This document shows, in pieces, positions 1 through 5,518 of a DNA stretch of 6,538 bases (its first letter is position 1; every line of letters starts with the position of its first letter). The translations under genes and the position numbers were made by a program. Origin of the DNA: CALXSC01 sp964493475. Its GTDB lineage: Bacteria; Pseudomonadota; Alphaproteobacteria; Rickettsiales; UBA1997. The notes below the pieces were generated by a model, which saw only the letters and a list, made by a program, of their open reading frames with translations, had not been told where the DNA came from and searched no databases. The stretch lies in contig CAZBNS010000087.1 of NCBI GenBank assembly GCA_964493475.1, positions 1 to 6,538 of the forward strand, in the 5' to 3' direction.

Positions 1-117
1 GACTTTTAACCCCTCACCCCTAACCCCTCTCAGTCGACAAGTCGACACCCTCCCTTCTAAGGCTCGCACAGCTCGCCAAGAAGAAGATTTGCCGCAAGGG
101 GCGAGGAAGGGATAAAG
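1..117. repeat. Non-coding C-rich segment with nested inverted repeats
   Basis: No ORF is supported here. It lies just downstream of the stop of the minus-strand methyltransferase gene. Three CCCC runs (10-13, 17-20, 24-27) are spaced by three bases, and CCC runs follow at 48-50 and 52-54, so the minus strand is G-rich in a regular way. GTCGAC occurs twice (33-38, 41-46). TCCCTTC (51-57) can pair with GAAGGGA (106-112), and inside it CTCGCC (72-77) pairs with GGCGAG (100-105), giving a nested hairpin that could end transcription of the minus-strand operon. No T tract follows the hairpin, so a dispersed intergenic repeat is as likely as a terminator. Confidence 0.45.
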
Positions 118-1038
118 TTAAATTTGCCGGAAACTGTGCGTGTAAACCTCTTTGTTGAGCAGAATGCGTGCGGTCTTAATTACTTCGACCTGTTTTGGGT
201 CGGTTTTATCATAGGAGATTTCTTCGAGTTCGGAGAAATCTCTTATCATATCTGATAAGTTGAGATAAAGTTTATCTAATTCAGTTTGAGCTTCACATTT
301 TTCAAGTATTTTTAAAGTGTTAATTAAATCTGTATCAAAAGAATCGATAATTGCGCTGTCAAGCCCCGCCCCAAAAGCCAGAACCGCAAAGACTCGGTTA
401 ATAAGCGGACGAAGCTCTTTTGGAGAACCATTAGAAATGTTCGAAAGCCCGATTGTTGTTTTGACCTCAGGCTCAAAACTTTGTTTTATCATTTGGATAG
501 TGTTTAGCGCTTCTTGTGCTTGTGATTGGTCGACGCTTATTGGTAAAATTAAAGGGTCGAAGAATATCTTTTCGTTTTTAATCCCTTTTTCTTGTGTTTT
601 CTCGATAATCTCAAATGCTAGTTCAAGCCTTGAATCGGCGGATTTTGGAATTCCGAGTTCTTTATTCATCGTGAGAGCAATTAGGTTTGAACCAAAAGCC
701 GCCGCTAAACCAGTCATTTTTTCCAGTCTGGCATCATCTGCCGAAGTGCTGTTTAAAATGCAATTTGCGGGGCTTTTTGAGACTTCAAGCCCTTTTTTCA
801 TTTCGTTTGAATTTGTTGTGTCAAAAGAGATTTTAAGAGAAGTGTTTTTTTCGACCAAATCACAAAGCCAAGGCAAAACGCCTTCCAGGTCAGCTTTTGC
901 AGGCCCGACGTTTAAGTCTATGTAATCCATGTGTGATTGACGTTTTATCAAATCTAAGGCGAAGCCTTCATCACATTTTTCAAGGGCATCTCTTACTGTT
1001 TTTGAAATTATATGTATGTTTTCACCGATTAAAAGCAT
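118..1038 (-). CDS. AcsE/MeTr-like methyltetrahydrofolate:corrinoid methyltransferase (pterin-binding TIM barrel)
   Basis: A 306-residue cytoplasmic protein of the pterin-binding family, which includes AcsE, MetH domain 2 and dihydropteroate synthase. Family motifs appear in order: GENIH near residue 5, DLNVGP at 41-46, SFDTTN at 71-76, ILNSTS at 94-99, FDPL at 160-163, GLSN at 197-200 and LDSAI at 226-230. D73, N96 and D161 sit where AcsE uses Asp, Asn and Asp to bind the pterin. AcsE enzymes move the methyl group of methyl-tetrahydrofolate to a corrinoid protein. AcsE is about 260 residues, so the last 40-45 residues, mostly predicted helix, are an extension. No corrinoid/iron-sulfur protein or other Wood-Ljungdahl gene is visible, so the acceptor is unknown. 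The ATG at 1036-1038 has AAGGAG (1043-1048) only four bases upstream. The DUF378 gene lies 58 bp upstream in the same direction. Family assignment is strong; exact substrate is inference. Confidence 0.82.
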   Translation of the reverse strand: MLLIGENIHIISKTVRDALEKCDEGFALDLIKRQSHMDYIDLNVGPAKADLEGVLPWLCDLVEKNTSLKISFDTTNSNEMKKGLEVSKSPANCILNSTSADDARLEKMTGLAAAFGSNLIALTMNKELGIPKSADSRLELAFEIIEKTQEKGIKNEKIFFDPLILPISVDQSQAQEALNTIQMIKQSFEPEVKTTIGLSNISNGSPKELRPLINRVFAVLAFGAGLDSAIIDSFDTDLINTLKILEKCEAQTELDKLYLNLSDMIRDFSELEEISYDKTDPKQVEVIKTARILLNKEVYTHSFRQI

Positions 1039-1055
1039 TTTTCTCCTTTTTATTT

Positions 1056-1086
1056 ATTATACACAAAAAAGAGTTCTTTATTTCAA
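1056..1086 (-). promoter_or_regulatory. Possible promoter of the AcsE-like gene
   Basis: Read on the minus strand there is TTGAAA (1081-1086) and a perfect TATAAT (1056-1061), separated by 19 bp, which is longer than the ideal 17. Transcription would start near 1049, immediately before the AAGGAG at 1043-1048, giving a very short leader. It lies in the 58-bp gap between the DUF378 gene and the methyltransferase gene, so the latter may be transcribed both from here and by read-through. Confidence 0.4.
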
Positions 1087-1096
1087 GTGATTAAAT

Positions 1097-1303
1097 TTAC
1101 ATATGTTCTTTGTAGCACATATAGCTTGAAATTGCTGATACAAGTGCACTTAAACCTACCAGCGAGTAAACAATTCTGGACAAAGTTGTCATTTCGCCAA
1201 ATATAGCGGCTACCAAATCGAAATTGAACAAGCCTACCAAGCCCCAGTTTAGAGCCCCTACTAAAACTAAAACGTATGAACCGTATTTTAAATAATTATA
1301 CAT
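1097..1303 (-). CDS. DUF378 family small membrane protein
   Basis: A 68-residue protein with two hydrophobic segments, about residues 8-26 and 43-62. The first carries GALNWGLVG at 17-25, the hallmark of the DUF378 (YuzA-like) family, and the second has many small residues (SLVGLSALVSAIS). The short C-terminal tail contains CYKEHM. It is therefore a two-helix inner membrane protein of typical family length. The family has no established biochemical role and none is proposed. The ATG at 1301-1303 is preceded by AAGGAG (minus strand, 1311-1316) with a seven-base gap, so the start is well supported. It is co-directional with the AcsE-like gene downstream and divergent from the tRNA gene. A functional link to the methyltransferase is not evident. 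Confidence 0.82.
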   Translation of the reverse strand: MYNYLKYGSYVLVLVGALNWGLVGLFNFDLVAAIFGEMTTLSRIVYSLVGLSALVSAISSYMCYKEHM

Positions 1304-1351
1304 AATATTTCTCCTTTCGTTTGATTTTAAATCATAAATTAAATTATTAAC

Positions 1352-1378
1352 TACCTTTTAGTTTATGCTAAAAGGGTA
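1352..1378. repeat. Hairpin between divergent DUF378 and tRNA-Ser units
   Basis: CCTTTTAG (1354-1361) pairs perfectly with CTAAAAGG (1368-1375) across a six-base loop. The stem extends by two pairs if G1376 bulges. On the minus strand the hairpin is followed by an AT-rich stretch and then the DUF378 gene, so it could stop minus-strand read-through or sit in the DUF378 leader. There is no clean T tract on either side, so the role is open. Confidence 0.4.
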
Positions 1379-1384
1379 ATGAGA

Positions 1385-1413
1385 TTAAGCAAATTAACTT
1401 TTTATGGTAAAAT
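1385..1413 (+). promoter_or_regulatory. Likely promoter of tRNA-Ser
   Basis: TTAAGC (1385-1390) and TAAAAT (1408-1413) are 17 bp apart, and TGG (1405-1407) directly before the -10 makes an extended -10. The predicted start near 1420 would give a roughly 130-base 5' leader before the mature tRNA, removed by RNase P. No better hexamer pair was found closer to the tRNA, but AT-rich alternatives near 1480-1500 cannot be excluded. Confidence 0.4.
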
Positions 1414-1425
1414 TATTAATAAGCT

Positions 1426-1543
1426 TTCGGGCTACGGTTTGAACTTTTTTACTACGAATATTTTAGGTAGCGAGAGATTTTATATCCTCACTACGATATA
1501 CGTACCTCGCGACGATGGTTTAAAACCCCCGTTCGGGCTACGG
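1426..1543 (+). repeat. Pair of 12-nt direct repeats TTCGGGCTACGG upstream of tRNA-Ser
   Basis: TTCGGGCTACGG occurs at 1426-1437 and again at 1532-1543, the second copy ending five bases before the mature tRNA. Related GCTACG and CTACGA words also occur at about 1452, 1491 and 1728. Both copies would be in the tRNA precursor leader. They could be remnants of a duplicated segment or a recombination footprint; no function is established. Apart from the promoter and these repeats, 1304-1548 holds no gene. Confidence 0.4.
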
Positions 1544-1548
1544 CTAAT

Positions 1549-1635
1549 GGAGAGGTGTCCGAGTGGCCGATGGTGCAATCTTGGAAAGATTGTGTGGGAG
1601 CAATTCCACCAGGGGTTCGAATCCCCTCCTCTCCT
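1549..1635 (+). tRNA. tRNA-Ser (anticodon GGA)
   Basis: The acceptor stem GGAGAGG (1549-1555) pairs perfectly with CCTCTCC (1628-1634). The anticodon stem CAATC (1576-1580) and GATTG (1588-1592) enclose the loop TTGGAAA, giving anticodon GGA (1583-1585), which reads serine codons UCC and UCU. A long variable arm (GTGG 1594-1597 with CCAC 1606-1609), expected of a class II serine tRNA, precedes the T arm AGGGG-TTCGAAT-CCCCT (1611-1627). CCA is not encoded. The base at the discriminator position, 1635, is T rather than the G usual in bacterial tRNA-Ser, and it is also the first base of the terminator hairpin. The D stem looks short, with an apparent T-T apposition at its base (1558/1574). Confidence 0.95.
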
Positions 1636-1675
1636 AATGTAAAAGCCTCCAGTTTATCTGGAGGCTTTTACATTA
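1635..1675 (+). terminator. Perfect 18-bp intrinsic terminator hairpin after tRNA-Ser
   Basis: An uninterrupted inverted repeat: the arm at 1635-1652 is the exact reverse complement of 1658-1675, with the five-base loop TTTAT. The core CCTCCAG/CTGGAGG is flanked by AAAAG and CTTTT, so both strands show a GC-rich stem followed by T residues and it can act bidirectionally. It begins at the tRNA discriminator position, leaving essentially no spacer. Confidence 0.88.
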
Positions 1676-1690
1676 TTCAGGGATTAGAAG

Positions 1691-1726
1691 CCCTACAAGG
1701 CAAAGCCTTGTCAGAGGGGTTCGAAT
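1691..1726. repeat. Compact hairpin element ending in a copy of the tRNA T-arm sequence
   Basis: ACAAGGC (1695-1701) pairs perfectly with GCCTTGT (1705-1711) over an AAA loop. The outer bases CCCT (1691-1694) can pair with AGGG (1715-1718) if CAG bulges. Overlapping the 3' side, AGGGGTTCGAAT (1715-1726) is identical to the tRNA-Ser T-arm segment 1611-1622, 104 bp away. The rest of the tRNA end is not duplicated. It may be an eroded attachment site from an element that once entered at this tRNA, or a dispersed repeat that matches by chance. Confidence 0.45.
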
Positions 1727-1763
1727 AGCTACGACAAACAAGCACAAGCGGTTACACTCACAC

Positions 1764-1982
1764 AGTGCAAATGAGACAAGTATAAAAGTCGAATAATTAC
1801 AAACACACTGCATCTTTCGGCGGTTTTTGCATTTGGAGATGCACCTGCACTAATTACCGGTTATCTGCATTAATTATCCTACTACTTGCACTACTTTTAC
1901 GTCACCCTGAACTTGTTTCAGGGTCTCATTGGCATTATGTTTAGCTTTCAGTCCAATGCAAAATAGTGCAAGGGTTTGCAAT
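1764..1982. repeat. Cluster of ten TGCA-centred sites with near-helical spacing
   Basis: TGCA starts at 1766, 1809, 1828, 1840, 1846, 1866, 1887, 1957, 1967 and 1977. Several fit A(G/A)TGCA(A/G)(A/G) on one strand or the other: AGTGCAAA at 1764, AGTGCAAG at 1965, CTTGCACT at 1885 (reverse), AATGCAAA at 1955 and TTTGCATT at 1826 (reverse). Spacings are about 18-21 bp in the middle group and exactly 10 bp in the last three. Two copies sit in a longer 20-bp repeat, CTGCACTAATTACC (1845) and CTGCATTAATTATC (1865). TGCATCT (1809-1815) also pairs with AGATGCA (1837-1843). This looks like an array of protein-binding sites; the protein is unknown. The gap 1676-2040 holds no gene. Confidence 0.5.
1904..1924. 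repeat. ACCCTGAA/TTCAGGGT inverted repeat
   Basis: ACCCTGAA (1904-1911) pairs perfectly with TTCAGGGT (1917-1924) over the loop CTTGT. There is no T tract, so it is not a convincing terminator. It sits in the middle of the TGCA site cluster. The compact stem and short loop are typical of dispersed intergenic palindromes. Whether it recurs in this genome cannot be seen from one copy. Confidence 0.5.
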
Positions 1983-2048
1983 TTTAAATTCTCTCGCAAA
2001 ACAAGATGTGTCGGGATGTCTCTGAGATTGAGATTTTAATTATACAAC

Positions 2049-2077
2049 TTGAATTATTCTATAAAAATTGTTATAAT
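2049..2077 (+). promoter_or_regulatory. Promoter of the ABC-F gene
   Basis: TTGAAT (2049-2054) and a perfect TATAAT (2072-2077) are separated by the ideal 17 bp. The start would be near 2084, leaving a leader of about 150 bases before the ABC-F ATG. Just upstream, GATGTGTCGG (2005) and GATGTCTCTG (2015) are tandem 10-bp near-repeats followed by GAGATT twice (2024, 2030), a possible regulator site. Confidence 0.7.
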
Positions 2078-2098
2078 AATAAAAAAGGAATTACGCCA

Positions 2099-2119
2099 TT
2101 GAAAACAATATCTTGTTAA
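2099..2119 (+). CDS. Putative leader peptide (uORF) of the ABC-F gene
   Basis: TTG (2099-2101) opens a six-codon frame encoding MKTISC, ending in TAA at 2117-2119. AAAGGA (2084-2089) lies nine bases upstream, a good ribosome binding site right at the predicted 5' end of the transcript. The stop is one base before the 5' arm of the attenuator hairpin (2121), so a stalled ribosome would mask that arm. AACAA (2104-2108) and TTGTT (2113-2117) can also form a small hairpin inside the uORF. Short uORFs upstream of antibiotic-resistance ABC-F genes are a known theme; that this one is translated is inference. A one-base-shifted ATT start would give a 12-residue alternative. Confidence 0.4.
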   Translation: MKTISC

Positions 2120-2120
2120 G

Positions 2121-2176
2121 AAAAAGCATATTATAGCTACATACATAATTTAGCTTGAACTTTTATATGCTTTTTT
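2121..2176 (+). terminator. Attenuator terminator in the ABC-F leader
   Basis: AAAAAGCATAT (2121-2131) pairs perfectly with ATATGCTTTTT (2165-2175), and the 3' arm itself supplies the T tract to 2176. The long loop holds an inner stem, AGCTA (2135-2139) with TAGCT (2151-2155). The hairpin lies between promoter and gene, so by default it should stop transcription. Its 3' arm CTTTTT (2170-2175) can alternatively pair with AAAAAG (2179-2184) just downstream, which could serve as part of an antiterminator. The stem is AT-rich and therefore modest in strength. Confidence 0.55.
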
Positions 2177-2180
2177 GAAA

Positions 2181-2205
2181 AAAGTTATCCTTTAGGATTT
2201 ACTTT
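2181..2205 (+). promoter_or_regulatory. Second leader hairpin upstream of the ABC-F ribosome binding site
   Basis: ATCC (2187-2190) pairs with GGAT (2195-2198) over TTTA, and AAAGT (2181-2185) pairs with ACTTT (2201-2205) with small bulges between the two stems. It overlaps the bases that could pair with the attenuator 3' arm, so the two folds exclude one another. A T-rich run (2212-2222) follows before the AGGAG. Confidence 0.35.
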
Positions 2206-2237
2206 GTTGCGTGTTTTTATTTAACAGGAGATTCAAA

Positions 2238-3707
2238 ATGGCATTAATAAAAGTATCAGATTTAACTTTTTCTTATTTTGGAAGTAATGAAAAAATTTTT
2301 GAAAATGTTTCTTTCCAAATCGATACCGATTGGAAACTTGGTTTTATCGGGAGAAATGGTCGTGGAAAAACAACTTTTTTAAACCTCTTATTAGGAAAAT
2401 TCGAATATGAAGGCAAAATTATTTCCCCCGTGGAGTTTAAATATTTTCCGCAAACAATTGAAAATAAAACTTTAGAATCCATTAATTTAGCTTATACATT
2501 AAATCCTTATTTGGAGCTTTGGCAGTTGGAAAAAGAACTATCTTTGCTTGATTTGTCAAAAGAGATTCTTTACAGGCAATTTAATACTTTATCCAATGGT
2601 GAACAGACGAAATTTTTGCTTGCTATGCTTTTTACAAATGATAACCACGAGTTTTTATTGATAGATGAACCAACAAATCATTTAGATGAAAATGCAAGAA
2701 AAATAGTAGCAAATTATCTTAATTCAAAAAAAGGATTTATACTTGTATCGCACGACAGAATGCTTTTGGATAATTGTGTTGACCATATTTTATCAATTAA
2801 CAGAGCAAACATTGAAATTCAAAGCGGGAATTTTTCCTCATGGTATTACAACAAAGAAATGCAAGATGGATTTGAGCTTGCAGAGAACGAAAAACTAAAA
2901 AAAGAAATGAAAAGGCTCAATCAATCTATGCAAAGAACATCTAATTGGGCTCAACAAATTGAAAAAAGTAAATATGGAAATGGTCCTATTGATAGAGGAT
3001 TTATCGGACATAAATCTGCAAAAATGATGAAACGCTCGAAACACATAGAAAAAAGACAACAAGCATTATATGAAGAAAAATCTAATTTGTTGAATAATCT
3101 GGAAGAAGTTGAAAATTTAAAAATCACACCGCTTTCTCATCATTCGGATAACCTTGTTATATTTGAAAATATTTCTATACAATATGATAAAACTGTTTGC
3201 GAAAATATTAATTTTGTAATCAAAAATGGAGATAAAATTGTACTAAAAGGCAAAAACGGGAGTGGCAAATCGAGTATTATTAAACTTATCTGCGAAGAAA
3301 ATATAAATTACACAGGGAACTTATATAAGGCGAATAATCTCATTATTTCTTATGTTTCACAAGATACTTCATTTTTAAAAGGATATGTAGATGATTTTGC
3401 AAGGTTAAGTAAAATCGATGTGACCCTTTTTAAAACTATTTTGAGGAAGCTTGACTTTAGCCGAGAACATTTTGAAAAAAATATGAAAGATTACAGTGCA
3501 GGTCAGAAAAAGAAAGTTCTAATTGCCAAAAGTCTATGTGAGCAGGCACACATTTATATTTGGGATGAGCCGCTTAATTATATAGATGTTTTTTCGAGAA
3601 TCCAAATTGAAAATCTACTTCTAAATGCCGAGATAACATTACTATTTGTGGAACACGATAATATTTTTAGCAACAATATTAAAACTGATATTATAAACTT
3701 GAAATAA
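2238..3707 (+). CDS. Lsa-type ABC-F ribosome protection protein
   Basis: A 489-residue cytoplasmic ATPase with two ABC domains and no membrane segment. Domain 1 has Walker A GRNGRGKT (38-45), signature LSNGEQ (118-123), Walker B LLIDEPTNHLD (140-150) and H172. A charged helical linker (about 210-290) carries the interdomain arm. Domain 2 has Walker A GKNGSGKS (338-345), signature YSAGQKKK (419-426), Walker B IYIWDEPLNYID (439-450) and H473. The DTDWKLGFIGRNGRGKTT block and the second-domain DEPLNYIDVF match the Lsa/Vga branch, whose members enter the ribosomal E site and dislodge lincosamides, pleuromutilins and streptogramin A. Drug range here is inference. The ATG at 2238 is chosen over an in-frame GTG at 2211 because AGGAG (2226-2230) lies seven bases before it. 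The leader has uORF and attenuator signals, suggesting drug-induced expression. A transposase operon starts 68 bp downstream. Both catalytic glutamates (E144, E444) are present, so it looks intact. Confidence 0.85.
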   Translation: MALIKVSDLTFSYFGSNEKIFENVSFQIDTDWKLGFIGRNGRGKTTFLNLLLGKFEYEGKIISPVEFKYFPQTIENKTLESINLAYTLNPYLELWQLEKELSLLDLSKEILYRQFNTLSNGEQTKFLLAMLFTNDNHEFLLIDEPTNHLDENARKIVANYLNSKKGFILVSHDRMLLDNCVDHILSINRANIEIQSGNFSSWYYNKEMQDGFELAENEKLKKEMKRLNQSMQRTSNWAQQIEKSKYGNGPIDRGFIGHKSAKMMKRSKHIEKRQQALYEEKSNLLNNLEEVENLKITPLSHHSDNLVIFENISIQYDKTVCENINFVIKNGDKIVLKGKNGSGKSSIIKLICEENINYTGNLYKANNLIISYVSQDTSFLKGYVDDFARLSKIDVTLFKTILRKLDFSREHFEKNMKDYSAGQKKKVLIAKSLCEQAHIYIWDEPLNYIDVFSRIQIENLLLNAEITLLFVEHDNIFSNNIKTDIINLK

Positions 3708-3711
3708 ACAC

Positions 3712-3799
3712 TTGACTTGTGTCTCAGAAAGAGTGATGAATGTGTTGCGACAGGCATTACAAGGAAACTGAGATAATGACACATCAAGTTGAGACACAA
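3712..3799. promoter_or_regulatory. Inverted repeat straddling the transposase start; possible element end or operator
   Basis: TTGTGTCTCA (3717-3726) is the exact reverse complement of TGAGACACAA (3790-3799), and partial echoes (TGAGATA at 3769, GACACA at 3778, TCAAG at 3784) lie between. The left arm overlaps a -35-like TTGACT (3712-3717) whose -10 region (around 3734-3740) is poor, so binding there could control the operon. MuA/TnsB-type transposases bind repeated sites near the element end and often repress their own promoter. The outer boundary of the element and any target duplication cannot be set without the other end. Confidence 0.4.
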
Positions 3800-5518
3800 A
3801 AAATTATCCCCGAACATGCAAAGAAGATTGCGTTAGCCAAAATGGATTTGATGAAACAATGGTTTGAGTTTCGTAAAAAATCCAACAATAAGTTCAAAGC
3901 GGATTACGAATTTGTCCAACTTTACAACACAAGTAATTCAAATATTTTCAGCATTTTAGGAAAAATATCACGCGGAAGTTTGCACCGTTGGAAAGCAAAA
4001 CTTGGCGACAGCGAAGACTACACAAAACTTCTTCCGCAGTATAAATATTGTTCGATAAATGAATTCAGAACAAGCCTTACCGATGAAGAAATAAAAATTT
4101 TTATGGGGCTTTTACTTCACCCAAACAGAATTTCAATAGGGAAAGCCATTTCACTTACAAAATATAATCTAGCACAAAAAAATCAAAGTTTTATTCCCTC
4201 TGACATAACTTTCAGAAGATATGCAAAATGGTTCAAAGATAATAACTATGACCAATGGATTTTGATGCGTGATGGAGAAAAAAGTCTTGCAGATAAAGTA
4301 GAACCCTATATTAAACGAGATGCGAGTTTGCTTGAAGTTGGCGACGTTTTGGTTGCAGATGGGCATAAACTTAATTTTCAAGTGATAAATCCTTTTACTG
4401 GAAAGCCTTGCCGTGCAACATTTGTAGGATTTTTGGATTGGAAGTCGACGGCATTAGTCGGGTATGAAATTATGCTTGAAGAAAACACTCAATGTATAGC
4501 TTCAGCACTTCGAAACGCAATAATAAATCTTGATATGATACCGAAAGTTATTTATCAGGATAACGGAAGAGCCTTTAGAGCAAAGTATTTTAATGACGAT
4601 AAAGGTTTCAATGAATTGGGTTTTAATGGATTGTACAGTAAACTTGGAATTCAAACTGTTTTCGCTCGCCCTTACAATGCGAGAGCAAAAGTAATCGAAA
4701 GATTTTTCAAAGAATTTCAGGAAGGTTTTGAAAGATTATTGCCGTCTTTTACAGGTCCTTCAATTGCAAACAAGCCTGCGTACTTAATGCGGAATGAAAA
4801 ATTTCATAAAAATATTCATAATGAATATATTCCTACAATTGAAGAAACAATCAAAATGATTGATATGTGGCTGAGTTTTAAAAATTCTCAACCTTGTTCA
4901 AATGTACCAAATCAAACTATAGCAGAAGTCTTAGAAAGTAGAAAACGACAAAATATAGATATTTACCCCCTTGATGATTTGATGATGGCAACGGAAGTCA
5001 AAACTATTCAACGAAACGGTATCAGGTTTTTAGGCTGTGATTATTTTGACGAAAGATTGTACGGATTCAAAAGCAAAGTTTTAATAAAATACAATATGTT
5101 TGATTTAACCAAAATCAAAGTCTTTAGCGTAAAAGGGGAATATCTTTGTACCGCAGAAAGGGTAACAGAAACTCATCCGATGGCAAAAATTCTCGGAACG
5201 GTCGAAGATTTGGAAGATTTTAAGCAAAAAATCGAGAAGCAGAAAGCGTTAAAACGCAGAACGATTAACTCTGTTAAAAAATATCTGCCAACTGAGGATA
5301 TTAAATTTTTAGAAACACAAATGAATTCTGAAATTGAAGTACAAGTAGTGACGGAAGCAAAGCTTCTGCCACACACAAACTTAATCAACGGTCGTCCGAT
5401 TTTTAAAAATAATTTTGAAAAATATGAATGGCTTGTGAAAAACGAACCGCAAAACGTATGGGTAAGTGAATTTAAGTACACAAAAGAATTCAAAATTTAC
5501 TACGGAGATGAAAAATGA
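3776..5518 (+). CDS. MuA/TniA-type DDE transposase
   Basis: A 580-residue protein with the architecture of Mu/Tn7/Tn5053-family transposases. The N-terminal part (to about 185) is helical and basic, as expected of end-binding domains. An RNase H-like catalytic core follows with D195 (VADGHKLNF), D262 (YQDNGRAF) and E308 (AKVIERFF); the D-D spacing of 67 equals that of MuA. A C-terminal region (about 400-480) resembles the Mu transposase beta-barrel domain, and the charged tail may contact the ATPase. It would cut and join the element ends during transposition. The ATG at 3776 is preferred, with AAGGA (3761-3765) ten bases upstream; an ATG at 3740 would add 12 residues but has a weak ribosome site. 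Its stop overlaps the next gene's start (ATGA). The frame is open and the triad intact, so it appears functional. It is not an IS-type single-gene transposase. Confidence 0.88.
   Translation: MTHQVETQKIIPEHAKKIALAKMDLMKQWFEFRKKSNNKFKADYEFVQLYNTSNSNIFSILGKISRGSLHRWKAKLGDSEDYTKLLPQYKYCSINEFRTSLTDEEIKIFMGLLLHPNRISIGKAISLTKYNLAQKNQSFIPSDITFRRYAKWFKDNNYDQWILMRDGEKSLADKVEPYIKRDASLLEVGDVLVADGHKLNFQVINPFTGKPCRATFVGFLDWKSTALVGYEIMLEENTQCIASALRNAIINLDMIPKVIYQDNGRAFRAKYFNDDKGFNELGFNGLYSKLGIQTVFARPYNARAKVIERFFKEFQEGFERLLPSFTGPSIANKPAYLMRNEKFHKNIHNEYIPTIEETIKMIDMWLSFKNSQPCSNVPNQTIAEVLESRKRQNIDIYPLDDLMMATEVKTIQRNGIRFLGCDYFDERLYGFKSKVLIKYNMFDLTKIKVFSVKGEYLCTAERVTETHPMAKILGTVEDLEDFKQKIEKQKALKRRTINSVKKYLPTEDIKFLETQMNSEIEVQVVTEAKLLPHTNLINGRPIFKNNFEKYEWLVKNEPQNVWVSEFKYTKEFKIYYGDEK

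Noticed and set aside
317..925. 202-codon plus-strand frame
   Set aside because: It lies wholly antisense to the well-supported AcsE-like gene, and its serine/phenylalanine-rich composition is typical of a shadow frame.
1379..1642. 87-codon plus-strand open frame
   Set aside because: It runs straight through the tRNA-Ser gene, has no ribosome binding site and shows no protein-like composition.
1845..1893. Tandem CTGCA(C/T)TAATTA repeats as a CRISPR array
   Set aside because: Units are only about 20 bp with no conserved long repeat and unique spacers, and no cas gene is present.
2098..2136. Alternative 12-residue leader peptide starting at ATT 2098
   Set aside because: ATT starts are rare, and the TTG frame one base later fits the same ribosome site. 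Kept only as an alternative.
2211..2237. GTG start giving nine extra residues on the ABC-F protein
   Set aside because: No Shine-Dalgarno precedes GTG 2211, while ATG 2238 has AGGAG at good spacing and the family-typical N-terminus MALIKVSDLTFSY.
3740..3775. Earlier ATG for the transposase
   Set aside because: The extra residues MCCDRHYKETEI are not family-like and the ribosome site is weak; ATG 3776 has AAGGA upstream.
5173..5493. Minus-strand 106-codon frame within the transposase
   Set aside because: It is antisense to the transposase C-terminal coding region, lacks a ribosome site and matches no recognisable family.
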